Source of the DNA: Sphingomonas sp. HDW15A
GTDB lineage: Bacteria; Pseudomonadota; Alphaproteobacteria; Sphingomonadales; Sphingomonadaceae
Reading direction: 5' to 3'
Assembly: GCF_011301715.1 (NCBI RefSeq)
Contig: NZ_CP049870.1
Coordinates: 992,001-1,056,000 of the forward strand
DNA: 64,000 nt
The notes beneath the pieces are model-generated. The model searched no databases. It had not been told where the DNA came from and was given only the letters and a program-made list of their open reading frames with translations. Position 1 is the stretch's first letter. Each line of letters begins with the position of its first letter. Positions 24,268-33,036 of the stretch are shown piece by piece. The position numbers and the translations under genes are program-made.

Positions 24268-26145
24268 TTGAACCGTTTTGCCGCAACTGTTTCCCTTGCA
24301 GCGCTGGCACTTGCCGGCTGCACCACCGCTACCGCCCAGCCGATGGCCGCGCCGAGCGAGGCCCCGCCGCCGGTCGCTTCTCCGGCTGCCTCCGACAGCT
24401 ATCCGATGACCGCCGAGGGTGCTGCCGCGTTCGTCGCTGCTGTCGAGAAGGACCTGTTCGACTACACCGTCGAGGCGAGCCAGGTGAACTGGGTCAATTC
24501 GACCTACATTACCGAAGACACCGACGCGATGGCTGCGCGGATAAACGCCATCGGCACCGAAAAGTCGGTCAAATATGCCATCGAAGCGGCCAAGTTCGCG
24601 GCCGTCCCCGGCCTCGACGCCGACGTGAAGCGCAAGCTCGACATCCTGCGCAACGGCATCGTCCTCCCGGCTCCCACGACTCCGGGTGCTGCCGAGCAGC
24701 TCAACGAGATCGCGACCCGACTCAACTCCGCTTACGGGAAGGGCAAGGGCACGCTCAACGGCAAGCCGATCAGCGGATCGGATATCGAAGCCGAAATGGG
24801 CAACCTGAAGAACGGTCCCAAGCAGTTCGAGGAGATGTGGACCAGCTGGCACAACAATGTCGGCGCGCCCATGAAGAACGACTACGTGCAACTGGTCGGG
24901 ATCGCCAACCAGGGTGCGAAGGAGCTCGGCTTCAACGACACCGGTGCGATGTGGCGCTCGCCCTACGATATGAGCCCGGAAGAGTTCGCTGCGACCACCG
25001 AACGCCTGTGGCAGGAAGTGAAGCCGCTTTACATGGCGCTTCACACCTATGTCCGCACGCAGCTGAACAAGAAGTACGGCAATGCCGTCCAGCCGGCGAC
25101 TGGCCCGATCCGCGCCGACCTGCTCGGTAACATGTGGGCGCAGGAGTGGGGCAACATCTACCCGCTCGTTGCTCCCAAGGGCGCCGGCGATCTCGGCTAT
25201 GACATTGGCGAGCTGCTCGAGAGAAAGGGCAAGTCTCCGCTCGACATGGTGAAATATGGCGAGGGCTTCTATTCCTCGCTCGGCATGGCGCCGCTGCCCC
25301 AGACCTTCTGGGAGCGCTCGATGATCACCAAGCCGCGAGACCGCGAAGTCGTTTGCCACGCTTCGGCCTGGGATATCGACAACAAGGACGACATCCGCAT
25401 CAAGATGTGCACCAAGGTGAATTCGGACGACTTCGTCACGATCCATCACGAGCTTGGGCACAACTATTACCAGCGGGCCTACAAGAACCAGCCATTCCTG
25501 TACCTCAATGGTGCGAATGACGGCTTCCACGAGGCGATCGGCGATTTCATCGCGCTTTCAATCACGCCACAGTACCTCGTGGACATCGGTCTCCTGGACA
25601 AGAAAGCGGTCCCGAGCCCCGACAAGGACATCGGACTGCTCCTCCGCCAGGCGATGGACAAGGTCGCGTTCCTTCCGTTCGGCCTGCTGATCGACCGCTA
25701 TCGCTGGCAGATCTTCGATGGCACGATTCAGCCAGCGGATTACAACAATGCGTGGACGAAGATGCGTCTCGACTACCAAGGGATCACGCCGCCGTCGGAT
25801 CGTCCGGCGAATGCGTTCGATGCCGGCGCAAAGTATCACATTCCCGGCAATGTTCCGTACACGCGCTATTTCCTGGCCCGGATACTGCAGTTCCAGTTCT
25901 ACAAGGCTGCCTGCGAGCAGGCCGGCTGGAAGGGCCCGCTTCATCGCTGCAGCTTCTATGGCAACAAGGAAGTCGGCAAGCGTCTGAATGCCATGCTGGA
26001 GATGGGTGCCTCAAAGCCCTGGCCAGATGCACTCCAGGCATTCACCGGCTCGCGCGAGATGTCCGGCAAGGCGATGGCAGAATATTTCGCGCCATTGAAG
26101 GCCTGGCTCGACGAACAGAACAAGGGGAAGACGCAGGGCTGGTAA
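24268..26145 (+). CDS. M2 family metallopeptidase (peptidyl-dipeptidase, ACE-like) lipoprotein
   Basis: 625 residues from a TTG at 24268 with GAGGAG 7 bases upstream. The leader ends L-A-L-A-G-C, a lipobox, so the protein is probably envelope-anchored. The zinc site H-H-E-L-G-H-N-Y-Y is near residue 394 with the third ligand in H-E-A-I-G-D about 24 residues on. Length and motifs match bacterial homologues of angiotensin-converting enzyme, which remove C-terminal dipeptides. Its natural substrates in bacteria are unknown. Confidence 0.92.
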   Translation: MNRFAATVSLAALALAGCTTATAQPMAAPSEAPPPVASPAASDSYPMTAEGAAAFVAAVEKDLFDYTVEASQVNWVNSTYITEDTDAMAARINAIGTEKSVKYAIEAAKFAAVPGLDADVKRKLDILRNGIVLPAPTTPGAAEQLNEIATRLNSAYGKGKGTLNGKPISGSDIEAEMGNLKNGPKQFEEMWTSWHNNVGAPMKNDYVQLVGIANQGAKELGFNDTGAMWRSPYDMSPEEFAATTERLWQEVKPLYMALHTYVRTQLNKKYGNAVQPATGPIRADLLGNMWAQEWGNIYPLVAPKGAGDLGYDIGELLERKGKSPLDMVKYGEGFYSSLGMAPLPQTFWERSMITKPRDREVVCHASAWDIDNKDDIRIKMCTKVNSDDFVTIHHELGHNYYQRAYKNQPFLYLNGANDGFHEAIGDFIALSITPQYLVDIGLLDKKAVPSPDKDIGLLLRQAMDKVAFLPFGLLIDRYRWQIFDGTIQPADYNNAWTKMRLDYQGITPPSDRPANAFDAGAKYHIPGNVPYTRYFLARILQFQFYKAACEQAGWKGPLHRCSFYGNKEVGKRLNAMLEMGASKPWPDALQAFTGSREMSGKAMAEYFAPLKAWLDEQNKGKTQGW

Positions 26146-26171
26146 GACCCCGCGCATAAAGGCTCCGTGTC

Positions 26172-26900
26172 ATGCGTAACTTGATGTGGGCGATTGTAGG
26201 GCTCTGCGCGGTGGCGGCTTCGCCGCTGCGCGCGCAGAGCACCGACACGCCGCAACTCCTACCGGGCGAGTCGGTCATACGGGTAACGGGGGAAGGGGAG
26301 GTCGAACGCGTACCGGACATCCTGACCTTGACCGTGGCCATACAGTCAGATGGCGCAACGCCGAAGGAAGCGGCCGACGCAAATCTGGCAAAAATGACGG
26401 CGCTGATTCACGAACTGCAAGGCGTAGGAGTCCCCGAGGCACTGATCAGTGCCAGGCAGCTTTCCGCGGCGCCGGTCTATGCCGAACGTGACGGACCCGG
26501 ACAACGCGTTGTCCGTCATTACAGCGCTTCGCAAAGAGTCGAAATTCGGCTTCGCGATTTGACCCGACTGCAGCCCGTGGTCGATCGGCTGGTCGACTCC
26601 GGCTTCGGTCAGCTCGATGCCAATTTCGACCTGAGTGACCGGACGGCCGCGCGTTTCGAGGCCCAGCGAAAGGCAATCGCCAATACCCGGGCGGAGGCGG
26701 AAAATATTGCGGCGGCCCTTGGCAAGCGGGTCGGTCGTCTCCTCCTCGTCGCCAACACCCGGGAAGGGTATGGAGGCTGGCGCAACTTCGACGACAACGT
26801 CGTCGTTTCCGGATCGCGCATCAAACCTCTAGCATTACGACCAGCGCCGGTGACCGTGACCTCGCGCGTCTTTGTCGACTGGTCTCTCGTCGATCAATAA
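26172..26900 (+). CDS. Exported SIMPL (DUF541) domain protein
   Basis: 242 residues with a signal peptide (about 1-22, L-R-A-Q). The SIMPL/DUF541 fold is indicated by I-R-V-T-G-E-G-E-V-E-R-V-P-D near 35-48, the repeated A-x-x-N-L-A-K pattern and a C-terminal V-T-V-T-S-R-V-F-V-D-W. Periplasmic or outer-membrane localisation is known for relatives. Follows the M2 peptidase after 26 bases and ends at a strong terminator. Confidence 0.88.
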   Translation: MRNLMWAIVGLCAVAASPLRAQSTDTPQLLPGESVIRVTGEGEVERVPDILTLTVAIQSDGATPKEAADANLAKMTALIHELQGVGVPEALISARQLSAAPVYAERDGPGQRVVRHYSASQRVEIRLRDLTRLQPVVDRLVDSGFGQLDANFDLSDRTAARFEAQRKAIANTRAEAENIAAALGKRVGRLLLVANTREGYGGWRNFDDNVVVSGSRIKPLALRPAPVTVTSRVFVDWSLVDQ

Positions 26901-26926
26901 AAAGGGGCGCCGAATGGCGCCCCTTT
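26901..26926. terminator. Perfect bidirectional terminator
   Basis: AAAGGGGCGCC at 26901-26911 and GGCGCCCCTTT at 26916-26926 form an 11-bp perfect stem with a GAAT loop, giving an A-tract and T-tract for both directions. It separates the SIMPL gene from the convergent gene at 26949. Confidence 0.9.
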
Positions 26927-26948
26927 CATAACTGAATTCAGCTGACGA

Positions 26949-27431
26949 TTAGCTGTAGGCTTTGGCTCCGGCCTTGGCTTCCTGGTTGCTTGTCGCGATG
27001 CCGGCCTTGATGTCCTGCTGGGCCGTCGGGCCGCGCGAGCCCTTCGTTTTCTTTCCGGTTTCCTTCAGCGTCAGGGCTTCTTCCATAATCTCGCTCTGGG
27101 ATCGGTCCGGGTCGATACCGTCACGGTGACGCAAACGATCGGCGGCATCGGTAACCATCGTTTTGGCCTCGCTTAGCCGGTTGGAAGCGCGGGTCGAGAG
27201 GTCGTCGCCAAATTCTCCCCAGTTCTTTCCGCTATTGCGCTTCGCCATCACGAGGCCGGCGATTCCGGCAACGAGCGAAGCGGCGCCCGCGGCAATGGCT
27301 GTGCTGGCATACGGACGGTTGCGGATCGTGCGCCCTGTGCGGGCGGCAAGCCCGTCGTTACGCGCGCTGCTGGAGCTTGAGCCGCTGCTGCGACTACGCG
27401 ACGAAGTACTTCGTTTCTTGGTAGTGGCCAT
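26949..27431 (-). CDS. Single-pass membrane protein with Ser/Arg-rich N-terminus
   Basis: 160 residues from the ATG at 27431 (GTGAGGAG upstream). Residues 1-25 are almost all Ser, Arg, Thr and Lys. One glycine/alanine-rich membrane helix spans about 44-62 and is followed by a hydrophilic amphipathic region with A-S-N-R-L-S-E-A-K and a Lys-rich end. The layout resembles DUF883/ElaB-type membrane anchors, but I do not recognise the family firmly. Monocistronic, with hairpins on both sides. Confidence 0.7.
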   Translation of the reverse strand: MATTKKRSTSSRSRSSGSSSSSARNDGLAARTGRTIRNRPYASTAIAAGAASLVAGIAGLVMAKRNSGKNWGEFGDDLSTRASNRLSEAKTMVTDAADRLRHRDGIDPDRSQSEIMEEALTLKETGKKTKGSRGPTAQQDIKAGIATSNQEAKAGAKAYS

Positions 27432-27487
27432 CGTATTACTCCTCACTGGATGGTTATGAGAAGCCAACGGATAGATACCACGAAAGT

Positions 27488-27511
27488 GCCCGCCTGCCGA
27501 CGCAGGCGGGC
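27488..27511 (-). terminator. Strong hairpin after the peroxiredoxin gene
   Basis: GCCCGCCTGC and GCAGGCGGGC form a perfect 10-bp stem with a 4-base loop. On the minus strand ACTTTCG follows, so the T-tract is short. It lies 13 bases past the end of the peroxiredoxin gene and would end that transcript before the next gene. Confidence 0.6.
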
Positions 27512-27523
27512 TCAACTTGGCGC

Positions 27524-28003
27524 TTAGAGTTGTCCGAGCATCGTTTCCGCACTGGACGCGGAATATTCACCCGGGGCTTCGACATTGATTTTCTCAACGA
27601 CGCCATCGTTGACGATCATCGAGTAGCGCTGGCTTCGCTTGCCCATGCCGAACTTCGAAGCGTCCATCGACAGGCCAAGAGCCTCTGCGAATTCGCCATT
27701 GCCGTCAGCCAGCATGGTGATGTCTTCGCTCCCCTGCGCCTGGTTCCACGCCCCCATGACGAAGGCGTCGTTCACGCTGGTCGCGACGATCTCGTCCACG
27801 CCCTTGCCCTTGAGGTCCGCGGCTTTTTCCACGTAGCTCGGCAGGTGGCGGGCGGAGCAGGTCGGCGTGTAAGCGCCCGGCACCGCGAACAGCGCGACCT
27901 TCTTCCCGGCGAAATATTCGCCAGTGCGCGCCGGCACTGGGCCGTCGGGCGTGGCAAGGCTGACCTGGACATCGGGAATGCGGTCGCCGACCTGGATCGT
28001 CAT
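27524..28003 (-). CDS. Peroxiredoxin, Prx5/hybrid type
   Basis: 159 residues with the peroxidatic site P-G-A-Y-T-P-T-C-S near residue 50 and D-A-F-V-M-G-A-W, the pattern of Prx5 peroxiredoxins. It reduces hydrogen peroxide and organic hydroperoxides in the cytoplasm, with thiol reductants. AAGGAG precedes the ATG. No resolving cysteine is obvious elsewhere in the protein, so an external thiol (glutathione, thioredoxin) is likely. Complements sodB, whose product is hydrogen peroxide. Confidence 0.92.
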   Translation of the reverse strand: MTIQVGDRIPDVQVSLATPDGPVPARTGEYFAGKKVALFAVPGAYTPTCSARHLPSYVEKAADLKGKGVDEIVATSVNDAFVMGAWNQAQGSEDITMLADGNGEFAEALGLSMDASKFGMGKRSQRYSMIVNDGVVEKINVEAPGEYSASSAETMLGQL

Positions 28004-28100
28004 GGAATAATCTCCTTGTTGCGGTGCGCCGCGACATAGGGGCGGCGTGCGACACTCTCAAGACTTGTGCCAAATGAGCCCGAGGCGCATTTTCAGCGTC

Positions 28101-28661
28101 ATGGTCAATCCTGCGTTCCTTACCGGCCGATTGCTCCTGGCGATGCCGGGAATGGCCGACCCGCGCTTCGAGCGAGCAGTAATCGCCATCGCTTTGCACG
28201 ACGAGAACGGCGCAATCGGCGTCGGCATCGGCCACAAGCGTGCGGGCATCCGTTTTCGTTCACTGTTGGCACAACTCGATATCGATCCCGGTGAAGCGCC
28301 CGACTGCGCCGTCCATCACGGCGGGCCGGTCGAGCCGGGGCGCGGCTTCGTCCTGCACAGCGAGGACTGGAGCGGCCAGGACACCGTCCACATACCGGCC
28401 TTCGGTGCAATGACCGGCACAATCGATGTCCTCAAGGCGATCGCCGCCGGCAAAGGCCCGAGCCGATGGTTGATTGCCCTGGGTTACGCCGGTTGGGGTG
28501 AGGGCCAGCTCGAGGACGAGATGACTCGTCACGGCTGGTTCGCGGCCGCCGGCAACCCCAAGCTGCTGTTCGACACGCCAGCCGATGAGCGCTGGGAGAG
28601 TGCCTTCAGGCAGGAGGGGATCGACCCCCGGCTTCTCGCGGCGGAGACCGGTGCGGCCTGA
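28101..28661 (+). CDS. yqgE: YqgE/AlgH family protein (UPF0301)
   Basis: 186 residues from the ATG at 28101, giving the typical start F-L-T-G-R-L-L-L-A-M-P-G-M. Other family features are V-H-H-G-G-P-V near 72, and L-G-Y-A-G-W-G-E-G-Q-L near 133. The biochemical role of the family is unresolved. The last base of its stop codon is also the first base of the palindrome before ahcY. Confidence 0.92.
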   Translation: MVNPAFLTGRLLLAMPGMADPRFERAVIAIALHDENGAIGVGIGHKRAGIRFRSLLAQLDIDPGEAPDCAVHHGGPVEPGRGFVLHSEDWSGQDTVHIPAFGAMTGTIDVLKAIAAGKGPSRWLIALGYAGWGEGQLEDEMTRHGWFAAAGNPKLLFDTPADERWESAFRQEGIDPRLLAAETGAA

Positions 28662-28680
28662 TATAAAGAATTCTTTATAT
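28661..28680. promoter_or_regulatory. Perfect 20-bp palindrome upstream of ahcY, probable operator
   Basis: ATATAAAGAA at 28661-28670 is followed directly by its reverse complement TTCTTTATAT at 28671-28680. It is very A/T-rich in GC-rich surroundings and lies 58 bases before the ahcY start, where a repressor could block the promoter. It has no spacer, so it is not a hairpin terminator. ArsR-family SahR regulators are known to control S-adenosylhomocysteine genes in proteobacteria; assigning this site to SahR is inference. Confidence 0.6.
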
Positions 28681-28738
28681 TTGCCTTCGAGCGTCCGTAT
28701 CGCTAGGGCGCTGGCGACCCCAGACTGGAGAAATTGAC

Positions 28739-30175
28739 GTGGCCACTACCGCCGACACCCTGACTCGCGCCGAGGGAACGAACGACTATCTCGTAAAGGA
28801 CCTCAGCCTTGCCGCTTTCGGCCGCAAGGAAATCGAGATTGCCGAAACCGAGATGCCCGGCCTGATGGCACTCCGCGAGGAATATGGAGCGGCTAAGCCG
28901 TTGAAGGGCGCGCGGATCACTGGTTCGCTCCACATGACGATTCAGACCGCAGTTCTTATTGAAACTCTGACGGCGCTCGGTGCCGAAGTTCGCTGGGCCT
29001 CGTGCAACATCTTTTCGACCCAGGACCACGCGGCCGCGGCGATTGCCGAGAGCGGCGTTCCAGTGTTCGCCGTCAAGGGCGAAACCCTCGAGGAATACTG
29101 GGAATACGTTGCACGCATCTTCGACTGGGAGAAAGACGGCGACGGCACGACCGCCAACATGATCCTCGACGATGGCGGCGACGCCACCATGTTCGCGTTG
29201 TGGGGTGCCCGTGTGGAGGCTGGCGAGACACTATTTACGCCGACCAACGAGGAGGAAGAAATCTTCGCCGCGACGCTGAAAAAGTTTCTCTCTGAGCGTC
29301 CGGGCTACCTCACCAGGACCGTCCAGAACATCAAGGGCGTCAGCGAAGAAACGACGACCGGTGTCCACCGCCTCTATGAACTGGCCAAGCAGGGCAAGCT
29401 TCCGTTTCCGGCGATCAACGTCAACGACAGCGTCACCAAGTCGAAGTTCGACAACCTTTACGGCTGCAAGGAATCATTGGTCGACGCGATTCGCCGCGCC
29501 ACCGACGTCATGCTTGCCGGCAAGGTTGCTTGCGTCGCCGGCTTCGGCGACGTCGGCAAGGGTTCAGCTGCCTCGCTTCGCAACGGCGGCGCACGCGTAC
29601 TGGTGACCGAAGTCGATCCGATCTGCGCGCTTCAGGCAGCGATGGAAGGCTATGAAGTCGTCACAATGGAAGAAGCCGCAAAGCGGGCCGACATTTTCGT
29701 CACCGCGACCGGCAACTTCGACGTCATCACGCTCGATCACATGCGCGAGATGAAAGACATGGCGATCGTCTGCAACATCGGCCACTTCGACAGCGAGATC
29801 CAGATTGGCGCGCTCAGCAACATGAAGTGGACCGAGATCAAGCCCCAGGTCGACGAGGTCACTTTCCCCGACGGCAAGCGCCTGATCGTTCTCGCCAAGG
29901 GCCGCCTCGTGAACCTCGGCTGCGCCACCGGTCACCCGAGCTTCGTCATGTCGTCGAGCTTCACCAACCAGACGCTCGCGCAGATCGAGCTGTGGACGAA
30001 GTCGGACCAGTATAAGAACGACGTCTACGTCCTTCCCAAGCACCTCGACGAGAAGGTCGCTGCGCTTCACCTCGACAAGCTTGGCGTAAAGCTGACCAAG
30101 CTTAGCGAGAAGCAGGCCGCTTATATCGGCGTCACACCGCAAGGTCCGTTCAAGCCTGAGCATTATCGTTATTGA
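28739..30175 (+). CDS. ahcY: Adenosylhomocysteinase
   Basis: 478 residues, GTG start with GGAG upstream. NAD site G-F-G-D-V-G-K-G near residue 262, substrate-binding S-L-H-M-T-I-Q near 62, S-T-Q-D-H-A-A-A-A near 98, and C-terminal K-P-E-H-Y-R-Y, which completes the active site of the neighbouring subunit. It hydrolyses S-adenosylhomocysteine to adenosine and homocysteine, keeping the methyl cycle running. An intrinsic terminator follows. Confidence 0.97.
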   Translation: MATTADTLTRAEGTNDYLVKDLSLAAFGRKEIEIAETEMPGLMALREEYGAAKPLKGARITGSLHMTIQTAVLIETLTALGAEVRWASCNIFSTQDHAAAAIAESGVPVFAVKGETLEEYWEYVARIFDWEKDGDGTTANMILDDGGDATMFALWGARVEAGETLFTPTNEEEEIFAATLKKFLSERPGYLTRTVQNIKGVSEETTTGVHRLYELAKQGKLPFPAINVNDSVTKSKFDNLYGCKESLVDAIRRATDVMLAGKVACVAGFGDVGKGSAASLRNGGARVLVTEVDPICALQAAMEGYEVVTMEEAAKRADIFVTATGNFDVITLDHMREMKDMAIVCNIGHFDSEIQIGALSNMKWTEIKPQVDEVTFPDGKRLIVLAKGRLVNLGCATGHPSFVMSSSFTNQTLAQIELWTKSDQYKNDVYVLPKHLDEKVAALHLDKLGVKLTKLSEKQAAYIGVTPQGPFKPEHYRY

Positions 30176-30203
30176 TCCCTCGTCGAGGGCTTCGGAAAAA
30201 GTG

Positions 30204-30232
30204 GGGCGGTGCCACATGGCGCCGCCCTTTTT
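30204..30232 (+). terminator. Rho-independent terminator after ahcY
   Basis: GGGCGGTGCC / GGCGCCGCCC form a 10-bp stem with one G-U pair and an ACAT loop, followed by TTTTT and preceded by an A-tract. It separates ahcY from divL, which starts 21 bases later. Confidence 0.88.
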
Positions 30233-30253
30233 CTTTGCCTATGACTGCAGACG

Positions 30254-32605
30254 ATGATCTCGCCCGGCCTCGGCACAATCGTGACAATCCTCGCCGCTTT
30301 CTGGGTGGCGATCGCGATGGTCCTGACGTTTGTGGCCTGGCGGCGGCTGTCCCGCGCGACGGCCCTCGTGGCGAGCGCTCGCTCAATTGCATCGCTACTA
30401 CGCTCGGTCCCGGCTCGTCCGCTTCTCGTCCACTCGGACGGCACGATCGAAGCAGATAGCCTTCTTCAGCGCGACCTCGGTCTCGCCGAGCACCCCGCCA
30501 CGCTCGACGCGCTCGCGCAGGACGGAAGCGGACTCGACCCGCAGGATCTTGCGGAGCTTCGTGACGCCATCCGCTCGGCCGCGATCGGCGGCGCCGCTGT
30601 CGCAAGGCAGGCCCGGATTGCCGGCTCAAGTCGCGTCGTCGAAGTTCGCGGCGGTCTCGCGCCAGCGCCTTATCCCCCCAACACCCTGCTTCTCTGGGTG
30701 TTCGACACGACAGGGTCGGAGAGCGAGCGGCTGAAGCTCGCCAACCAGCTTCAGATGACGGAGGCCGCCCTCGACGCACTCACCCACCTCATCGAGAGCG
30801 CGCCGTTCCCCATGTGGTATCGCGGACCCGACATGAGCCTCGGCCTCGTTAACTCGGCCTTCGTCGCGGCCGTCGAAGCGCGCGACGCTGCCGAAGTTAT
30901 CGCCCGTGGAAGCGAGCTGATCGACAGTCCAGGCGAGGAAAGCGCAACTGCCGCAGCAATCAACGCGCTCGAACGCGGGCGGCCCTACATTCGCAACCAG
31001 CCTGCAACGATTGGCGGCGAGCGGCGCATGCTGAAGCTTGTCGACGTCCCACTCCCGACCGGCGCCGTGGCCGGCTTCGCGCTCGACATCCAGGACCTTG
31101 AGGACGCGCGGTTCGAGCTGGCGCAAAACATCATCTCGCAGCGCGAGCTCGCGGACCGGATGACGGCGGCGGTCGCCCAGTTCGAGGTCGACCGCAGCCT
31201 TTCCTTCTTCAACCAGCCGTTCGCTGTCATGGCCGGCATCGAGCCGGAGTGGTTGGCCGAACGCCCCGAGTTCGACCGCGTGCTCGAGCGAATGCGCGAA
31301 AATGGTCGCCTTCCCGAGGTGCGCGACTTCCCGGCCTGGAAGAACGAGCGCCGGGCGATGTTCACCTCCACCGAGGAGCTGATAAGCGAGGATTGGACGC
31401 TGGCACAGGGCGACCACTGGCACGTCGTCGCCCAACCGCTTCCCGATGGCGGCCTTCGAATGATCTTCGAAGATCGTACCGAGCAAGTCCGCCTGGCATC
31501 GGCGCGTGATACCCTCCTTAGGGTCCGCACCGCGACCTTCGACAATCTGTTCGAGATCATCAGTGTCTTTGCGTCCGACGGCCGGCTCTATCTCTGGAAT
31601 CGCCGCTTCAGCGCGGTTTGGGACTTGGACGAGGAGTGGTTGACGGATCACCCGCGCGTTGACGAGCTTGTTCCGGCCATGGCGAAGAAGCTGGTCAATC
31701 CGACCGCGGCCGCGCAGGTGCGAGAAATGGTCCGCAACACGACGACGGGTCGGCAATCCGGCACTGGCCGTCTGTCGATGACCGATGGCCGCCATTTCGA
31801 ATTCGCGGCGGTTCCGCTTCCGGATGGCAATGCACTCTTCACGATGATTGATGTCACCGACTCGACCCGCATTGAAGCTGCCTTGCGCGAGCGTGCGACC
31901 GCTCTCGAGGAAGCTGACCGGGTAAAGACCGATTTCGTTGCCAACATGAGTTACGAATTGCGCACGCCGCTAACTTCGATCGGCGGGTTCGCCGAGATGC
32001 TTGCTCAGGGCTATGCCGGAAAACTCCCACCGGCGGCCGCGGACTACGTCGGAGCGATCCTCGAATCCGTAGACCGTCTGGCGAAGCTGATCGACGACGT
32101 TCTCGATCTCACCCAGGGCGACCGGCGCGGCGTCGTGCTGGACCGCGAGCGGATCGACATGGCAGGCCTTTGCCGCGCTGCCGCCGAAGCGCTCCAGTCA
32201 CGCGCCGCGGACAAGGACCAGAAACTCGAAATCGCCATCGATGATACCACGGGGGTCGTCGTCGGGGATTCGCGGCGCCTTCGCGAATCCATCGAGCACG
32301 TTCTTCGAAACGCCGTCGCCTATACTCCCGAGGAGGGGCACATCGCCTTGTCAGCGAGCGGCGACGAGGAGCAGGTTACCGTTACGATTGCCGATGATGG
32401 ACCGGGCATTGCGCCTGAAGATCAGCAGGCGGTGTTCACACGTTTCCATCGTGCGGTGGGCTCCGCGAAGGGTGAGGCAGCGCTCGGCCTCGGCCTTCCG
32501 CTAACCCGTCAGTTCGTTGAGGCGCACGGCGGCAAGGTCGAGCTCGACTCCGAAACGGGGAAGGGTACCGTCGTTAGGCTCGTCATTCCGCGGGCGCCGC
32601 AATGA
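30254..32605 (+). CDS. divL: DivL-like cell-cycle kinase homologue with Tyr replacing the catalytic His
   Basis: 783 residues. An N-terminal membrane helix (about 7-27) is followed by several PAS-type regions (about 60-530), a dimerisation helix and a HATPase domain. The H-box reads F-V-A-N-M-S-Y-E-L-R-T-P-L, with Tyr567 where histidine kinases have His. N box (E-H-V-L-R-N-A-V), G1 (D-D-G-P-G-I) and G2 (L-G-L-G-L-P-L) are intact. This matches Caulobacter DivL, a tyrosine-bearing pseudokinase that controls CckA and the CtrA pathway at the cell pole. The stop overlaps tsaE (ATGA). Confidence 0.85.
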   Translation: MISPGLGTIVTILAAFWVAIAMVLTFVAWRRLSRATALVASARSIASLLRSVPARPLLVHSDGTIEADSLLQRDLGLAEHPATLDALAQDGSGLDPQDLAELRDAIRSAAIGGAAVARQARIAGSSRVVEVRGGLAPAPYPPNTLLLWVFDTTGSESERLKLANQLQMTEAALDALTHLIESAPFPMWYRGPDMSLGLVNSAFVAAVEARDAAEVIARGSELIDSPGEESATAAAINALERGRPYIRNQPATIGGERRMLKLVDVPLPTGAVAGFALDIQDLEDARFELAQNIISQRELADRMTAAVAQFEVDRSLSFFNQPFAVMAGIEPEWLAERPEFDRVLERMRENGRLPEVRDFPAWKNERRAMFTSTEELISEDWTLAQGDHWHVVAQPLPDGGLRMIFEDRTEQVRLASARDTLLRVRTATFDNLFEIISVFASDGRLYLWNRRFSAVWDLDEEWLTDHPRVDELVPAMAKKLVNPTAAAQVREMVRNTTTGRQSGTGRLSMTDGRHFEFAAVPLPDGNALFTMIDVTDSTRIEAALRERATALEEADRVKTDFVANMSYELRTPLTSIGGFAEMLAQGYAGKLPPAAADYVGAILESVDRLAKLIDDVLDLTQGDRRGVVLDRERIDMAGLCRAAAEALQSRAADKDQKLEIAIDDTTGVVVGDSRRLRESIEHVLRNAVAYTPEEGHIALSASGDEEQVTVTIADDGPGIAPEDQQAVFTRFHRAVGSAKGEAALGLGLPLTRQFVEAHGGKVELDSETGKGTVVRLVIPRAPQ

Positions 32606-33036
32606 TCCTGGACAGCGAAGTGGCAACGGCGGACCTCGCGAAGAGGTTCGCACCGCTCCTTCGTCCCGGGGACGTCGTGACATTGTCCGGCAGCCTCGGC
32701 GCGGGAAAGACCAGCTTCGTCCGTCATCTCCTCCATGCGCTCGGCCATGAAGGCGAAGTCCCGAGTCCTAGTTTCGCGATCGTCCAGCCTTATGACGATC
32801 TCGTGCCCCCCGTTTGGCACACCGACCTTTTCCGTGTCGAAGACCGCAGTGAGATGGTCGAGCTTGGCCTCGACTCGCTGGAAGACACCGCGCTGCTGGT
32901 CGAATGGCCGGAGCGGGCAGGCGAGGGCATGTGGCCAGAAGCACTCAGGCTGACTCTAACTGTCCTTCCGGACGAACGCCGTTCCTTGACAGCCGAAGTC
33001 CCGGCGGCATGGGAGGGGCGATGGCCTCCCCGATGA
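32602..33036 (+). CDS. tsaE: tRNA threonylcarbamoyladenosine biosynthesis ATPase TsaE
   Basis: 144 residues. Walker A G-S-L-G-A-G-K-T-S-F-V-R near 31, P-S-P-S-F near 54, H-T-D-L-F-R near 73 and E-W-P-E-R near 100 are all TsaE features. With TsaB and TsaD it makes t6A37 in ANN-decoding tRNAs; MtaB, encoded at 8502, then methylthiolates t6A. ATGA overlap with divL upstream and with the true amgK start downstream. Confidence 0.93.
   Translation: MILDSEVATADLAKRFAPLLRPGDVVTLSGSLGAGKTSFVRHLLHALGHEGEVPSPSFAIVQPYDDLVPPVWHTDLFRVEDRSEMVELGLDSLEDTALLVEWPERAGEGMWPEALRLTLTVLPDERRSLTAEVPAAWEGRWPPR

Noticed and set aside
24247..25530. 427-codon frame antisense to the M2 peptidase
   Set aside because: The forward gene has complete zinc-peptidase motifs; the reverse frame has no family features and starts with none of the usual signals.
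28661..28738. SAH riboswitch before ahcY
   Set aside because: The leader is short and dominated by a DNA palindrome without loop; I cannot build the conserved SAH riboswitch helices from it.
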